DNA of 64,000 nt, taken from Paraphysomonas bandaiensis. Taxonomy: Eukaryota > Chrysophyceae. This document shows, piece after piece, positions 33,613-44,391 of the stretch. The notes under the pieces were generated by a model. The model was given only the letters and a program-made list of their open reading frames with translations. It searched no databases and was not told where the DNA came from. The translations under genes and the position numbers were made by a program. The DNA is taken from positions 124,001 to 188,000 of the forward strand of contig CBFFRP010000380.1 in assembly GCA_965644295.1 (NCBI GenBank), written 5' to 3'. Within the stretch, counting starts at the first letter, position 1, and the number at the start of each line of letters is the position of its first letter.

Positions 33613-36600
33613 ATGAAGGAGATGATGACAAGAGATCCCTTCCAGTCCAGTTCGTCTTCTAATAAGAGTATGGAACCTAAAAAGAGGGGAAGACCACCTA
33701 AATCTTTTTCACATTCATCTGATCAGATTCCTCCTCCATTGAGAAAGAAAACACGTCAGATATCTGGGTCGATGTTAACTGGTGCTGCTAGTCCGAGTAG
33801 AGGACAAGTAATGGGGAAGACGGGATACACAGATGTAAATAAGGTATATATATATACATAGTTACATATATATAGTTACATATATACATTCATATACCTG
33901 TACATATATGTAGACATGTACACATACATATATATAGACATATTCCTGTAGATACGTTACGAGATGTAGAGAAGTAGAAACTAATAAATGTGGTGAGCTG
34001 CTGGGCCTGATGTTCACTGTCATTCAGAGACTACTTGCAGAAGGGTGGCAAATAGATACTGCATGTAGTAAGTGGATAGGAAAGAAAGTCCGACGGTTTT
34101 TCGTTGGTCATGGAGCTGTGGACGGTACTGTTGTAGGATACATGCCCTCCGACTCTGCTGAAGGTATATACACCGTCTTTTCATGTAACTGTTGTCTTTT
34201 CTTGGTACACATACTATTTTTCCTATTGACATAAGTACTTATTCTCTGCCTAGGTCATCCTCTGTGGCACGTATCTCACGAGGACGAAGACAGTGAGGAT
34301 ATGAGCGAAAGCGAGTTGGAGCTTTGTAGGCATGTCGTGTATATTTTGTGTGTTATAGTTTAACAGCGATTCTCATGTTTGCAGTAAGCTGTATGATTCA
34401 GAAGCAAAGTGCTTGAGCAATGAAGAATTTCAACGACTACATGAAAAATGCGCGACTATTTCTGATAGATATCCTGACAGCAAGGTGTTGGCACACTTTG
34501 CTCTGCGCACAGGGGTTACATGTTCAAGAGTGGGCTCGTCATACCAGGCAGATTTGAGCAATCTATCTCCACATGAGGCATTACCCGACAATTCAGGTTC
34601 AGTGATGACAGTGTGCACAGAGAGTGATAGCTATGAGCCTGTACTTCATAAGGAGTACCTATCTCGAGCGCACGTGGCGGCTCTATTACCAGGCATGGTG
34701 GTGCAGGCGCGGCTCCCTTCTCCTCATTCTTTGCTTATTCCAGTTTGTCTTGTCGCTCATCTGGCAAATGGGAAAGTTGTGGTTTTTGACGGCTCCTCAC
34801 ATCACACCTTGCTCATGACCGAGTGTGTACCGCCGAGTGTCGACGAGCTTGACATAGACGGGGCGTGGATGAATTCCGGTGGACGCATGGATGATGCGGT
34901 GTTACGAGTGCAACGGACCGCTCAGCTGATACTATCTTTGCAGCTGTCTGGATCAATTCTAGAGCTACTCCTTTTTGCTTGGAAGGAACACAAGAGTGAT
35001 CTGGAGACGGGTTGGAGGACTCACCTGAGAAATGTCCTTTCTTTCAAACAATTACTTGGTTTTTACCACACCCTTTGCCCAGTCCTACTTAGAGATAAAA
35101 GTAAACAGGGATGGGAAAATCTTAGGCGTGTGTATCAATGTGCTGATGCAATACGTGGCACTGAAATATCACCGCCTTCATCAGTCAGTAACAACATGAT
35201 CATGGAAGGGGACTGGGGGTCGGAGGCCGAGGATGAGGACGTTTTCTACCCAAGTGGCCCTAGTTTTATTCTAGAAAACCCTTCCCACGCTTCTTTTCCA
35301 TCGTCCCCACGTTCAGTTAAGCGTAGAGGCAGGGGCAGGCGAGAAGTCGAGCAGATCGACCTCGAAACAGGAAAAGTCATCGCGATATACCCTTCCGGAG
35401 TTGCTGCGGCCGCAAAGATTGGCGGCTCTCAATCGTCTGTCTCTGCCTGCTGTAGGGGTAAAACCAAACAGTACGGTGGGTACAGATGGCGGTTTGTGGA
35501 ACGGGATTGTGAGGATCTTTCATCGGTAGGTCATATCAGTACTCAAGATACGACGCATAGCCTCTTTGCTAGTACCAGCGATTACGACTCCTGGCAGTCT
35601 GATAATTCTGATGATGACTTTCGGGAAGCGAGTAAAGTGCATGTGCGAGAGCAACATATCGTGAAGTATGACACTGAAACTGGAGAAACAATAGCAGTTT
35701 ACGCAACTGTAGTGGCTGCTGCTCTCGCGCTGGGTGAAATGCGGACATGTAAGTCCGAAACAGCTATTTCTTCTTGCTGTCGAGGCACACGAAGGGCCTA
35801 TGCTGGATATGGGTGGCGATTCGCAAAAAAACATGAACTTATCCATAATGGTCTGTCTACTCACGGACAGCGAGCTGATGCAGATAGCAACAGTTCGTCT
35901 CGTAGTGACGTTGAGAGTAATGCAGTCAGCGATGATGACGTTGAGAAAAAGTTGGATGTCGGTGGTATGACGCGTCCGAGAAAGCAAGGCCGTAAGGTGG
36001 TTCAGTGCGACTATGACACGGGAGCGGTGATTGCAGTCTATCCAAGTGGAAAGGCGGCTGCAAATGCAGTAGGGGGAAGACAGTCTTCAATATCCAGCTG
36101 CTGTACAGGTAGATTTAAGTCTCATCTTGGGTTCAGGTGGAGGTTTGTATCAATCACTGATAACAATTCGTCAGAGGCCACTTTGCTGCATGAACACGCC
36201 AAGAAAAGACCTGGTCGTCCCTCTCGAGGAAGAAAGAAAAAAGCTGCTAGACAGATGCCTGCTAAGCGTATGAAAGCGAGTAATCTCCGTGGTTCCATTA
36301 GTAGCAGGAAGGGACGTGCGGTTGAGCAATATGACTTGGAAACGGGTGAAACTGTTGCAATACACCCATCTGGGGTTGCAGCCGCTAATGCAATTAATGG
36401 CACGCAGTCTGTTATATCCGCCTGCTGTAGGGGAGTAAAAGAGGAGCACCGTGGGTTTGGGTGGAGATTTGCAGATGGGAATTCTGACCTGGCAGATGTG
36501 AGTATGGCTGATGACGACGGTTACAATGAAGCAAATAGTGAAGAATTTACAGTTTTAAAGGATGATAAATGCGAGCTTCATGTTGATGCGGCCAATCGAC

Positions 36601-36851
36601 AAGGCGTTCAAGTTCATGACTCCAGCGACGTGCATCAGAGTTCTAATTATAGTACAGGTAGTGGTAGTAGTATGAAGAGTAGCGTCGACTTGGGGACAGG
36701 TGCAAGAAATGAAGCAGACGTTATTAGTGACGAAAATTTCGAAAACTACAGTTCGAAAGGTAGCCTAGATAGTGATGGCTCAGAAGACTGTAGTATTATT
36801 AGCGGCCTTAGTAGTAGTGACGAAGAGAATGATGAATCGTTGTATATCTAA
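33613..36851 (+). CDS. Chromatin-type protein: AT-hooks, Tudor-like segment and four NUMOD1-like DNA-binding modules
   Basis: Four exons (33613-33843, 33938-34163, 34254-34329, 34385-36851) give 999 residues. An AT-hook lies at residues 23-31 (KKRGRPPKS); two more basic GRP/GRG motifs lie before repeat 1 and before repeat 4 (KKRPGRPSRGRKK). A segment at about residues 105-170 (GKKVRRFFVGHG, GTVVGYMPSD, WHVSHEDEDSEDM) looks like a Tudor-type histone-reader strand pattern. After an unrecognised middle of about 300 residues come four repeats at about 498-547, 602-658, 716-765 and 823-874. Each runs: aromatic/acid D-x-x-TG, I-A-x-x-PSG-x-AAA, S-x-x-x-CC-x-G, GY-x-WRF. This matches the NUMOD1-type modules known from homing endonucleases, but no nuclease is attached. 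The third intron is best read as GC-AG (donor 34330); a GT donor at 34339 would add three residues. The tail is acidic and Ser-rich. Confidence 0.8.
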
Positions 36852-37848
36852 AATATCATAGTGTAGTGCGAATAGAAGTTTGTGTGGGTTTTGTGCTTAG
36901 TTAACCGAGATGTGGTGGATAACCAAGATGTTACTATAGCTAGTTATGGTGAAATGGTGAAGGTGCTTTTACCAGAATAGTTACATACAACAGCGGCATT
37001 TCAGAGAATTTATTTTACATCTCTTCTGTTGATTTCTATCGTATGTATATGTGAATAATGTATTATTGATGTCTAGTATTGTTGTACTACTTCGAAAATC
37101 GTAAGTTGAAACTGCTATATCAATAATTATATAAAATTCGAAAACTTCAATATTATTTTCCCATTAGATATAAGATTCATTCATTATATGTTTCTCGAGA
37201 AGAAACTTGTAAGACTAAATGAGTACATATTGCTATATAGTTCTGTAGTAATTGTTGGTCGCCACTCTCTCAAATGTACTTTCATATCATTCCAGTTGAT
37301 TAATTGTGGACGCTGCAATATATACAGAGAATTTTAATCTCATATAGTGTAGAAGTGCTTTAATAAGCTGCGTAATATAATAGAAAAAATGTCCCCATAA
37401 TCATTGTAGACATCAAAGCCTGATCAGTATATGTGTATGTGTTTTTCCACTATGAATGAACCGGCCACTCCACATATCCTCCCCATTAGATATATAGGAA
37501 TACACATTGAGACAATGACGTGGCAAGTATCCTCTGTGTCTCTGTGTGTCTGTGTATCTCCCCATTTGGATGTGTTCATTCTAATTAGTTTATTATGAGT
37601 GATAAGGGACGACAGCTCCATTGTACTGCTGGATATACTAGCAATACATGTCTACTTCTAAGGTACTGATAGAGGTGTTGATAGCCTATCTGCATGATCT
37701 TCTACTAATGGATATGTAGCTGCATCTGTGATTGGGCTGGATATGCCAGTGTACCTTTACATACACATAACTCAACACAGTGCGTATCTCGTATCTGTGC
37801 TATGGATCTTACTGTAGCTAGATCCTCCATGCGACTGGACATATATGG

Positions 37849-37966
37849 CCATTTTTTCGGGAATAGATTGAAGCGAATATTCTCTATATTACTGCAATAC
37901 AACTACGGCTGGAATACAGAGAATTGTTGTCTCAATATTAGAGGCATCTCTGAACAAAAATACACA
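37849..37966 (+). repeat. Dispersed ~130-bp repeat, copy B
   Basis: Shares with copies A and C the frame from TTTTTTCGG-AATA-ATTGAAG through ACAACTACGGCTGGAATACA to GAGGCATCTCTGAACAAAAA. It is the most diverged of the three and lacks the outer left segment. Confidence 0.75.
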
Positions 37967-38252
37967 ACAGGGTGATAAGTACTATACTCGCGATATATCG
38001 CGATTTCATGATGGGTAAAGTGGGTATACGTATACTACCACGTGCTTATGTCTATGCTATTTGCAACACCATCCTATCGCTCATACTTAATAACACACCT
38101 TTATATACTGCATTACCTTACTTGACTCATCTTACACAGGATAGTCGTTGATTTACACACAACGAGACCGCAATATTCCCATTTATGTTAGTTATCGCTG
38201 TTTCCCAATGAGTATTACTGTATGATCTGCTTCCTGTAAATTACTATTGATA

Positions 38253-38477
38253 ATGACTAATATTTCATCCGTTAGTGGCCTTCTTTGCTGTATAGTTTTA
38301 TTCATATGCTCTTGTGTACATGTTCGTAGGGTCAAGGCTCTGAAACACCTTCTAACATTAGCAAAGGACTCTGGACCGCTGTCGATCTTTCACAAGGCAT
38401 CTGTTATTGGCATTAGACTACAATTACAAATTGGGATATTTTGTTTTATTCTAGCATTCTTTATTTTATTTAAGTGA
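38253..38477 (+). CDS. Possible small two-helix membrane protein
   Basis: A 74-residue frame from ATG at 38253. It has hydrophobic segments at about residues 10-24 (LLCCIVLFICSCVHV) and at the C-terminus (IGIFCFILAFFILF), separated by a basic, helical stretch. Composition resembles a real hairpin membrane protein, but there is no family match I recognise and no neighbour support. It may be a chance frame in AT-rich DNA. Confidence 0.3.
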   Translation: MTNISSVSGLLCCIVLFICSCVHVRRVKALKHLLTLAKDSGPLSIFHKASVIGIRLQLQIGIFCFILAFFILFK

Positions 38478-39311
38478 TAGTGTACTGGAGAATTAATAGT
38501 GCTATACTGCCTGATAAACCCTGTATATGTCATGTCGAGATTTGTTAGTATCAGGAGTGGTAGGGATAATAATATTACTCCATTTTCAGGACTACCAGTA
38601 ATGATATATGTTAACTTTCTAGGCGATATATATGCTACTTTCTCTGCATTATTAGATCATATTTCAGATGACATTTTAAAGTTACTATCACTCAATCACT
38701 CATAAGGTCAGTTCGGGCTCTTGTTATGTTGCATGTGAGATACAAGGGCATCCTGGCTGCCCTGTCTAACCAGTTAGCTAGTTATCACACTTACAACGGC
38801 TGAGCGATGTTATTATTTCTTGGCGATGTAAATAGTAGTGCAATAATAGATCTAGTTTTGACTTCCTAATAGAGCTAAATATAAGGGTCAGCGAATATTC
38901 CTAGATAGTTACGATAGCAATCATCAGTTCTAAAACTTTGGTATAAAAAGGAACAGTTGCAGTATTCTACTTTATTTGGAAGTTTCAACGTAGCCGACAT
39001 TACTGTTGTTAAACCTCTACGGTTACAACATAAAAGTTGCAATACTATTATATGATGACTTTTGTAGAAGGAAAGTGTAATTTTTGTATGTATATTCCAT
39101 CAATGATTTACTAATACTATCGAATATTGCCTTTGCTTGACTTCAAATTACGGACTTACATAGAAGTGTTACTGAGATGAAGAAATTCTTCTTTTGTTTT
39201 CAACATAAAATTCTTCAGGATAATTATTACCACAAAAGAATACGCTACAACTAATACTACATAAGACAAGAAACCACAAAGGTATTAGTCATTGTTATAT
39301 CATTGCTGCAT

Positions 39312-40162
39312 TTACTTCTTCTTGTTGCTCTCAGTAGTATCTCCTCTCATAATAGAGATATTGCCCCTGCCCCAGTGAACAATGAGAGTCTCTCTGATCA
39401 AGAAAAGCATGATAGAAATTTGAGCGATAGAAAAGAAGCACCAAATGGAAGCCTGCTCCATGAGGTTATCGGAAATCATGGCAGCGAGCACAGGGCCAAA
39501 GAAGAAAAGGAAGCACCCCTGAAGGACCATGCCCTTCTTTTCGTAGAGAGCGAAGAATGGAGCAAACATAAGGAAGCTATGGATACCAGCGCCCATCACA
39601 AAGTAAGAGGGATCGGCCATTGGGACAGACCAGCCAAGGTGAACCATGGTCTTGGTCTTAAAGGTGCAGAGAGTCTCACCACGGAGCCATTCAGTGGAAG
39701 CCATGCCTCCCTCACCAAGGTTCATGACGTTCAAATGGGGAACATAGGCAAGGAAATGTCTAATGAAAAGGAGGAAACCGCCGATAAGACATAAGCGCTT
39801 GATAACGACGTAACGATCACGGTACTTCTCGCTCTTGGTAAGAGAGGCATTGATGACGTGGCAAAAGTAAGGCTGAAGGCAGATATGCAAAAATCCTAGG
39901 AGAGTGAGGATGCGGTTGATAGGAGTATCACATGCTGGGTCATCCAGTCCAGTAGCAATAAAGATGTACTGGATAGCCTGCAGGAATTCCATTGTGAAGA
40001 AAAAGAAAATACCACTGGCGAGCTCAGTGTTGCTAGTTCTAGTATAAACCCACCTAAGACACATCTGTCAGACAAAAGTAAACCTATACTAAAAACTTAT
40101 TACCATGTAGCGAAAAGGCCAAGGGCTGCAAAGCCCGCAGACATCTCCCCAGTGAAACACAT
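39312..40162 (-). CDS. Polytopic membrane protein of unknown function (DUF5765-like)
   Basis: Two exons (40162-40104 and 40053-39312, 50-nt intron) encode 266 residues. The N-terminus MCFTGEMSAGFAALGLFATW runs into a helix ending FFFFTMEFLQAIQYIF. Further membrane segments follow through ILTLLGFLHICLQPYFCHV, LIGGFLLFIRHF, IHSFLMFAPFFALY and ICFF-type helices near the C-terminus: about seven in all. The MC-x-GE start and MEFLQ helix match, from memory, a small uncharacterised family found in bacteria, eukaryotes and giant viruses; I hold that assignment loosely. The splice removes an in-frame stop that would follow if exon 2 began at its upstream ATG. The codons look more regular and GC-richer than in neighbours. 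Confidence 0.7.
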
Positions 40163-40726
40163 TTTAAGTATCAACAGATGCTAAAATGTAAGTCTAACAA
40201 ATAATAATGAGTTAATCTAGGATTCGATTATAATACAGCACCAGTAAATTGCAAGCGTTTCTAGCCTTTCGTTTTCTTTTCAACACCACACACTAGTCTC
40301 ATCTATCGCTGTTGCAATATATGTTTATAATGGTGAGTACTTATGACGAGAGTCTACATATCTGACTGCGTCGACAAACTTCTAAACTTATAGCCAATCA
40401 AATGAAATTGTTTGGCTATAAATTCATAAACCAGTTGGTGGATTGTACGTGAGGGGGGATAGATTTGTCCATGGACAAAAAAACAAGCACATACTAGACA
40501 TCACGAGCAGCACTTTAGTTGTATGTTGAAGAGAATATCGTGTGTACAAAAAAAGATATCGTATGTGTACTATGTGTGTACCCCATACGTACATATCAGT
40601 ATTCAGAACATACATACATCAAACTCTATGGTACGGTATGGTATATATATGCATACATACTGTACAGATATGCATACATCCCTGTAGCTATCATTCGAGA
40701 CGTCTATCAATCTCTATATATGCAGT
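40163..40726. promoter_or_regulatory. Divergent intergenic region
   Basis: Between the membrane-protein and SDR-lipocalin starts. Contains short CATA runs near 40610-40680. No gene seen. Confidence 0.35.
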
Positions 40727-42472
40727 ATGCAGCATATTATAAGACGGATACAATCTCAAGTTACTCGTCAGATACATTCTAATCATACTTCCTTTATTAA
40801 TAGAGTAAAGTTACTGTACATTATCACCCTGAACTACACATCCACAGCCACTGCCACTCAATCCATTCAATCCAATATGTCTTTCGGTCAATTTGCAGCA
40901 TCTACACAATTTTATTTATACGGGAAATCACACTGTACACAAACAGGATGGAAGAGTGCCAGTGATAAGTATCCTCAGCCTGATATCGTCCAAAGCGCAG
41001 ATCTTTCTCTTAACGATAAGGTATATATCATCACTGGTGCCAATTCAGGGATTGGTTTCGAGATATCATCATTTTTAGCTAAGAAAGGTGCGACACTCTA
41101 TTTAGTTTGCAGGAATGAAGAAAGAGCAAACGCAGCTAAGGAAAAAATAGTGTCCTCGTCTAATAACAACAATATTTTTGTCATTATATGTGACTGTTCA
41201 TTGCAGCGAGACGTTCGTCAGGCGTGGACCGAGTTTGAAGGCCATAGGAGCAGAAATGGCCTTCCATTGCAACTGGATGGTTTGTTGTGCAATGCGGGAG
41301 GGCTGTCCAATGAACTTACCCTGACTGCCGAGGGGCTGGAATCCACATTTGCAGCACACTTGTTGTTTGGAACCTACCTCCTAGTTAATCTCGCACTTCC
41401 TGTCCTTCTTGACACTCCTGGATCAAGAGTTGTGGTAGTTTCTAGCGGAGGCATGTACAATACTAAGTTTCCAGAATGGAATGTGGCAACTTCTCGAACA
41501 GGAAAGTACGATGGGCAGTTCGCTTATGCGTATGCCAAACGTGGACAGGTGCTGCTCTGCGAACGCTGGTCACGAACCATTCCAGGGGTTCGGTTTGTGA
41601 GTTGTCATCCGGGTTGGGTGGATACTCCAGGTGTTACTGCAGCATATGGGGACAAAAAAAAGTATCTGCAGCCCCTGCGCAACCTATGGGAAGGATCAGA
41701 GGGAATTATCTGGCTATTAATTGCCAATGTGGGAGAAATAGAGGGTGGCGGCTTTTATTTGGATCGGACCCCCCGTGTGAAGCACATATCTGGACCATTT
41801 TTCACAGAAGGCAGCTTCACCAAGAATTCTGAGCGTGAAGTAGACGGCATGATGGCAGGGCTTCGGGAATGGAGCACACTACCTACAGACCCATCTCCAA
41901 GTGATTTGGACCGCGGAGCTGCTGCCGCATCTGCCGGAAGTAGTGCTTGTGCTGAGTCAGAGGAGCCTCTTCGACCGATATCGAATGATCTAGATTTGCC
42001 AAGATTTATGGGTCGATGGTATGTGCAGGCCCACATTCCGACATTTTTCGACAAGGGCACAGTGAATAATACTGAAGACTACGTCTGGGATGAAGAGCGA
42101 CAGTTGGTACAAGTGTCTTTTCAGTACGCCGTTCCAGTGACTGATTCAACTGGAACACAACGAGCTGGTCCGATCAAGGAGATTAAGCAGCATGCGACCA
42201 TGCTTTCCAAAGCCTGCACAGAATGGTCTGTGGCTGTCAAATTCCTTGTATATTGGCCCATTGATGCTCGATCTCTGATCATAGGACTCGACGATGACTA
42301 CGAAACCTGCATGGTTGGCGTACCAGACCGCAGTGCTCTGTGGATAATGACGAGAAGCCGGAATGCTATGGACGAACAAGACCTCAGGAGATTTTCGGAG
42401 AAAGCAAGTAGTCAAGGATACGATGCAGGGAAGATCACTCGAGTACCCATACTGGATCCCCTGGACCCTTAA
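40727..42472 (+). CDS. DHRS12-like short-chain dehydrogenase fused to a C-terminal lipocalin
   Basis: An intronless frame of 581 residues from the first ATG. Met51 (40877) matches the start of DHRS12-type proteins, while the extra 50 residues are Arg/Thr/Ser-rich and could be a mitochondrial presequence. SDR part: cofactor motif TGANSGIG (103-110), LVCRNEER after beta-2, NAGG near 189, catalytic Ser in VSSGGMY, YAYAK as Y-x3-K near 270, and HPGWVDTPGV. This is the DHRS12 pattern. After a Ser/Ala-rich linker, residues about 424-578 form a lipocalin with the signature FMGRWYVQAHIP and NNTEDYVWDE, as in bacterial Blc and apolipoprotein D-like proteins. So a redox enzyme is tethered to a lipid- or hydrophobic-ligand carrier. 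Substrate unknown; oxidation or reduction of a lipophilic carbonyl delivered by the lipocalin is an inference. Confidence 0.9.
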   Translation: MQHIIRRIQSQVTRQIHSNHTSFINRVKLLYIITLNYTSTATATQSIQSNMSFGQFAASTQFYLYGKSHCTQTGWKSASDKYPQPDIVQSADLSLNDKVYIITGANSGIGFEISSFLAKKGATLYLVCRNEERANAAKEKIVSSSNNNNIFVIICDCSLQRDVRQAWTEFEGHRSRNGLPLQLDGLLCNAGGLSNELTLTAEGLESTFAAHLLFGTYLLVNLALPVLLDTPGSRVVVVSSGGMYNTKFPEWNVATSRTGKYDGQFAYAYAKRGQVLLCERWSRTIPGVRFVSCHPGWVDTPGVTAAYGDKKKYLQPLRNLWEGSEGIIWLLIANVGEIEGGGFYLDRTPRVKHISGPFFTEGSFTKNSEREVDGMMAGLREWSTLPTDPSPSDLDRGAAAASAGSSACAESEEPLRPISNDLDLPRFMGRWYVQAHIPTFFDKGTVNNTEDYVWDEERQLVQVSFQYAVPVTDSTGTQRAGPIKEIKQHATMLSKACTEWSVAVKFLVYWPIDARSLIIGLDDDYETCMVGVPDRSALWIMTRSRNAMDEQDLRRFSEKASSQGYDAGKITRVPILDPLDP

Positions 42473-43111
42473 GGTAGTGATTACTTTTCAAGTGTTTTTA
42501 GCCAGTTATTCATGACAATTTTGGTAGAAGCGTTTGTTTCACAACTTGAGGCTTTCTTATTTCTTATACATGTTAATATGTTAATAATAAAATGAGTTTC
42601 GAATGAATGTGCTTTACTATTTATTTTGTCCAGTTAATCATCGCACTTCGCCACAAGGCACTATTCCCAACAATATACAGAACGCTACTAAGTCATCAAT
42701 CAGACAATGGTTGAGGCGGTAAATCAATATCCCGCACTGGCTACTAATGCGAATAGTACAAGTAAGTTACAATCTTCGAGTCATATATATACCTATCGAG
42801 TTAATAAACAATCCAAATTGATTAATACTACCCACGTTTTCCAGTGAAATCAATCAACCACACAGTACTATGCAATTTGCTTCTTGCATGTCACTGTCAT
42901 CGTACAATGAAAGAAATATTTGGCGTAAGGGTTGAAAATTTTGATTCTTATAGGTCTTTAATATACATAATCAATAAAAGGGCTAGCTTACCCACTGCAC
43001 TCTATGCGTATCCTACTGAGCCCTCAACAGTCTACACACGTAGCAATAGTGCTATCACACGCACATATTCCCCTGACAGGAGCATAAAGTGCCAATTAGC
43101 GAGTGTCAGAA
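42473..43111. other. Convergent intergenic region
   Basis: 3' flank of the SDR-lipocalin and SPC25 genes. Contains only the doubtful small gene at 42707. Confidence 0.4.
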
Positions 43112-43152
43112 TTACACATATGGATCCGTATCCTCCTCAACAATGCGCTTAA
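42707..43152 (+). CDS. Doubtful small spliced gene overlapping the SPC25 3' end
   Basis: An ATG at 42707 opens a short exon ending in a canonical GTAAGT donor (42762), with an acceptor before 42845. Joining these gives about 121 residues, ending at a TAA at 43150-43152, inside the antisense end of SPC25. Using a weaker donor at 42766 and a further intron gives another open protein that stops near 43086. Neither matches a family I know. Two competing open structures mean the call is weak. Confidence 0.22.
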
Positions 43153-43813
43153 ATGCCTTTCTCATACTGACAACAAACTGTGATATGTTGTTGTCGGAGT
43201 TTAGCTTCTTTACATAACTGTCACACATCACCGAGTCTAGCCTCGGATTGGAGTCTACCAATCTGTACTCGTCATTGCTATCCACTAGCAATAGGAAATA
43301 AAACATCCTAGAAGGGTCTGCACGATCAATTTGGGTGAAGGAAAATTTCATGCAGTCGTTCTCAGCCTTCTCGAATTCCAACCCAAGAAACCTGTACAGA
43401 CGAAATCCCCGAGTCAGATCATTCATACTCTTTTGTCGCAGTCTCTGAGCTTCTTTCTCTTCTGTCTCTAATTCCTGCAATCGAGCAACTATATTAATTT
43501 TTTCTTGCTCTAATTTACTTAAACGAATTTCATGTGATGATATTTTCTGTTGACATGCAGCAATTTCTTCCTCAAATCGTAGTATTTCAGACTTCTGTGC
43601 ATCCTTTTTTTGTAACTCTTGACTTCGTAAATGTTCCAAATTTCTTTCATTTTCTTTTAATGCAGCAATAGTACATTCACATTCTTCAATACTTTGTGTA
43701 AATGCAGCATCTTTTGATTCTATATTATCAATCTGATGATCAGCCCATCGATTAAACTCTTGAGCTGATTTACTGACTTCGAGTAATAGATTCGCACTCA
43801 GTGATTCTGTCAT
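43112..43813 (-). CDS. SPC25: Kinetochore protein Spc25 (NDC80 complex)
   Basis: An intronless 233-residue protein, the usual Spc25 length. Residues about 25-135 are a heptad-rich coiled coil (Glu, Lys, Leu, Gln) that would pair with Spc24. The C-terminal globular RWD-like domain begins LYRFLGLEFEKAENDCMKF, has the family's FSFTQIDRADPSRMFYFLL strand, the EYRLVDSNPRLD loop, and ends in a helix FVVSMRKAFKRIVEE. Spc25 with Spc24 links the Ndc80/Nuf2 microtubule-binding arm to the inner kinetochore. No partner gene lies nearby. The start is the first ATG in the frame. Confidence 0.88.
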   Translation of the reverse strand: MTESLSANLLLEVSKSAQEFNRWADHQIDNIESKDAAFTQSIEECECTIAALKENERNLEHLRSQELQKKDAQKSEILRFEEEIAACQQKISSHEIRLSKLEQEKINIVARLQELETEEKEAQRLRQKSMNDLTRGFRLYRFLGLEFEKAENDCMKFSFTQIDRADPSRMFYFLLLVDSNDEYRLVDSNPRLDSVMCDSYVKKLNSDNNISQFVVSMRKAFKRIVEEDTDPYV

Positions 43814-44391
43814 AGTTATATATAACAGATTTTAATGGAAATGAATCGTGATGCGTATATTTGTTGTATATAGTAGTGTATGGAGTGTGTTTATCTTAAG
43901 TGCTTATCTGATGCGTTGTTTCCATAACTAACAGCTGGAAAGTCTTTTCAAAATTGAATGAACTACTGTGTATACTGCACTTCATATGAAGTACTGTGTA
44001 GCTATAGTATATACTGTGGCTGTACATGACCACCTATACATATATATACTTGTACGTACGTCTAGACGTGTATGACAGTGCCATATCACCAACGTCTCTG
44101 TCAGGAAATACCGTCTGTATATGAGGAATACGGACCCTATGTACCGTTACAGTAGTTGTATGTGTGTATGTATGTACGGTGGTACGTATATGTCTATATG
44201 GTGTGTAAGTGTACAGAGTGTACAGCAGTATGGATGCGGGATGATAGTATAGAAAACACACACACAGATAGAGTAACCTCCCACCCACCTCTTAACATCA
44301 TAGTGAGGAAACCACACTAACAATATCACCCACAAGAGAGATGCAAAACATCTTATAAATACATCCTTATACACTCAATGTCAACATAATC
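43814..44391. promoter_or_regulatory. Divergent intergenic region with GTACAGCAGTA motif
   Basis: Between the SPC25 and Cys-rich protein starts. Carries GTACAGCAGTA at 44220-44230 about 160 bp before the plus-strand start, and a GTATG-rich stretch near 44160-44190. Confidence 0.4.

Larger units (their letters stand above)
36852..39311. other. Long convergent intergenic region with repeat copy B
   Basis: 2.46 kb, AT-rich. Contains dispersed-repeat copy B (37849-37966) and one possible small membrane-protein frame (38253-38477). Otherwise nothing recognised. Confidence 0.5.

Noticed and set aside
35520-35987. 155-codon minus-strand open frame
   Set aside because: It is antisense to the NUMOD1-like repeat exon, whose repeat conservation supports the plus strand.
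39303-39794. 163-codon plus-strand open frame
   Set aside because: It is antisense to the spliced membrane-protein gene, begins at a non-ATG codon, and has no family features.
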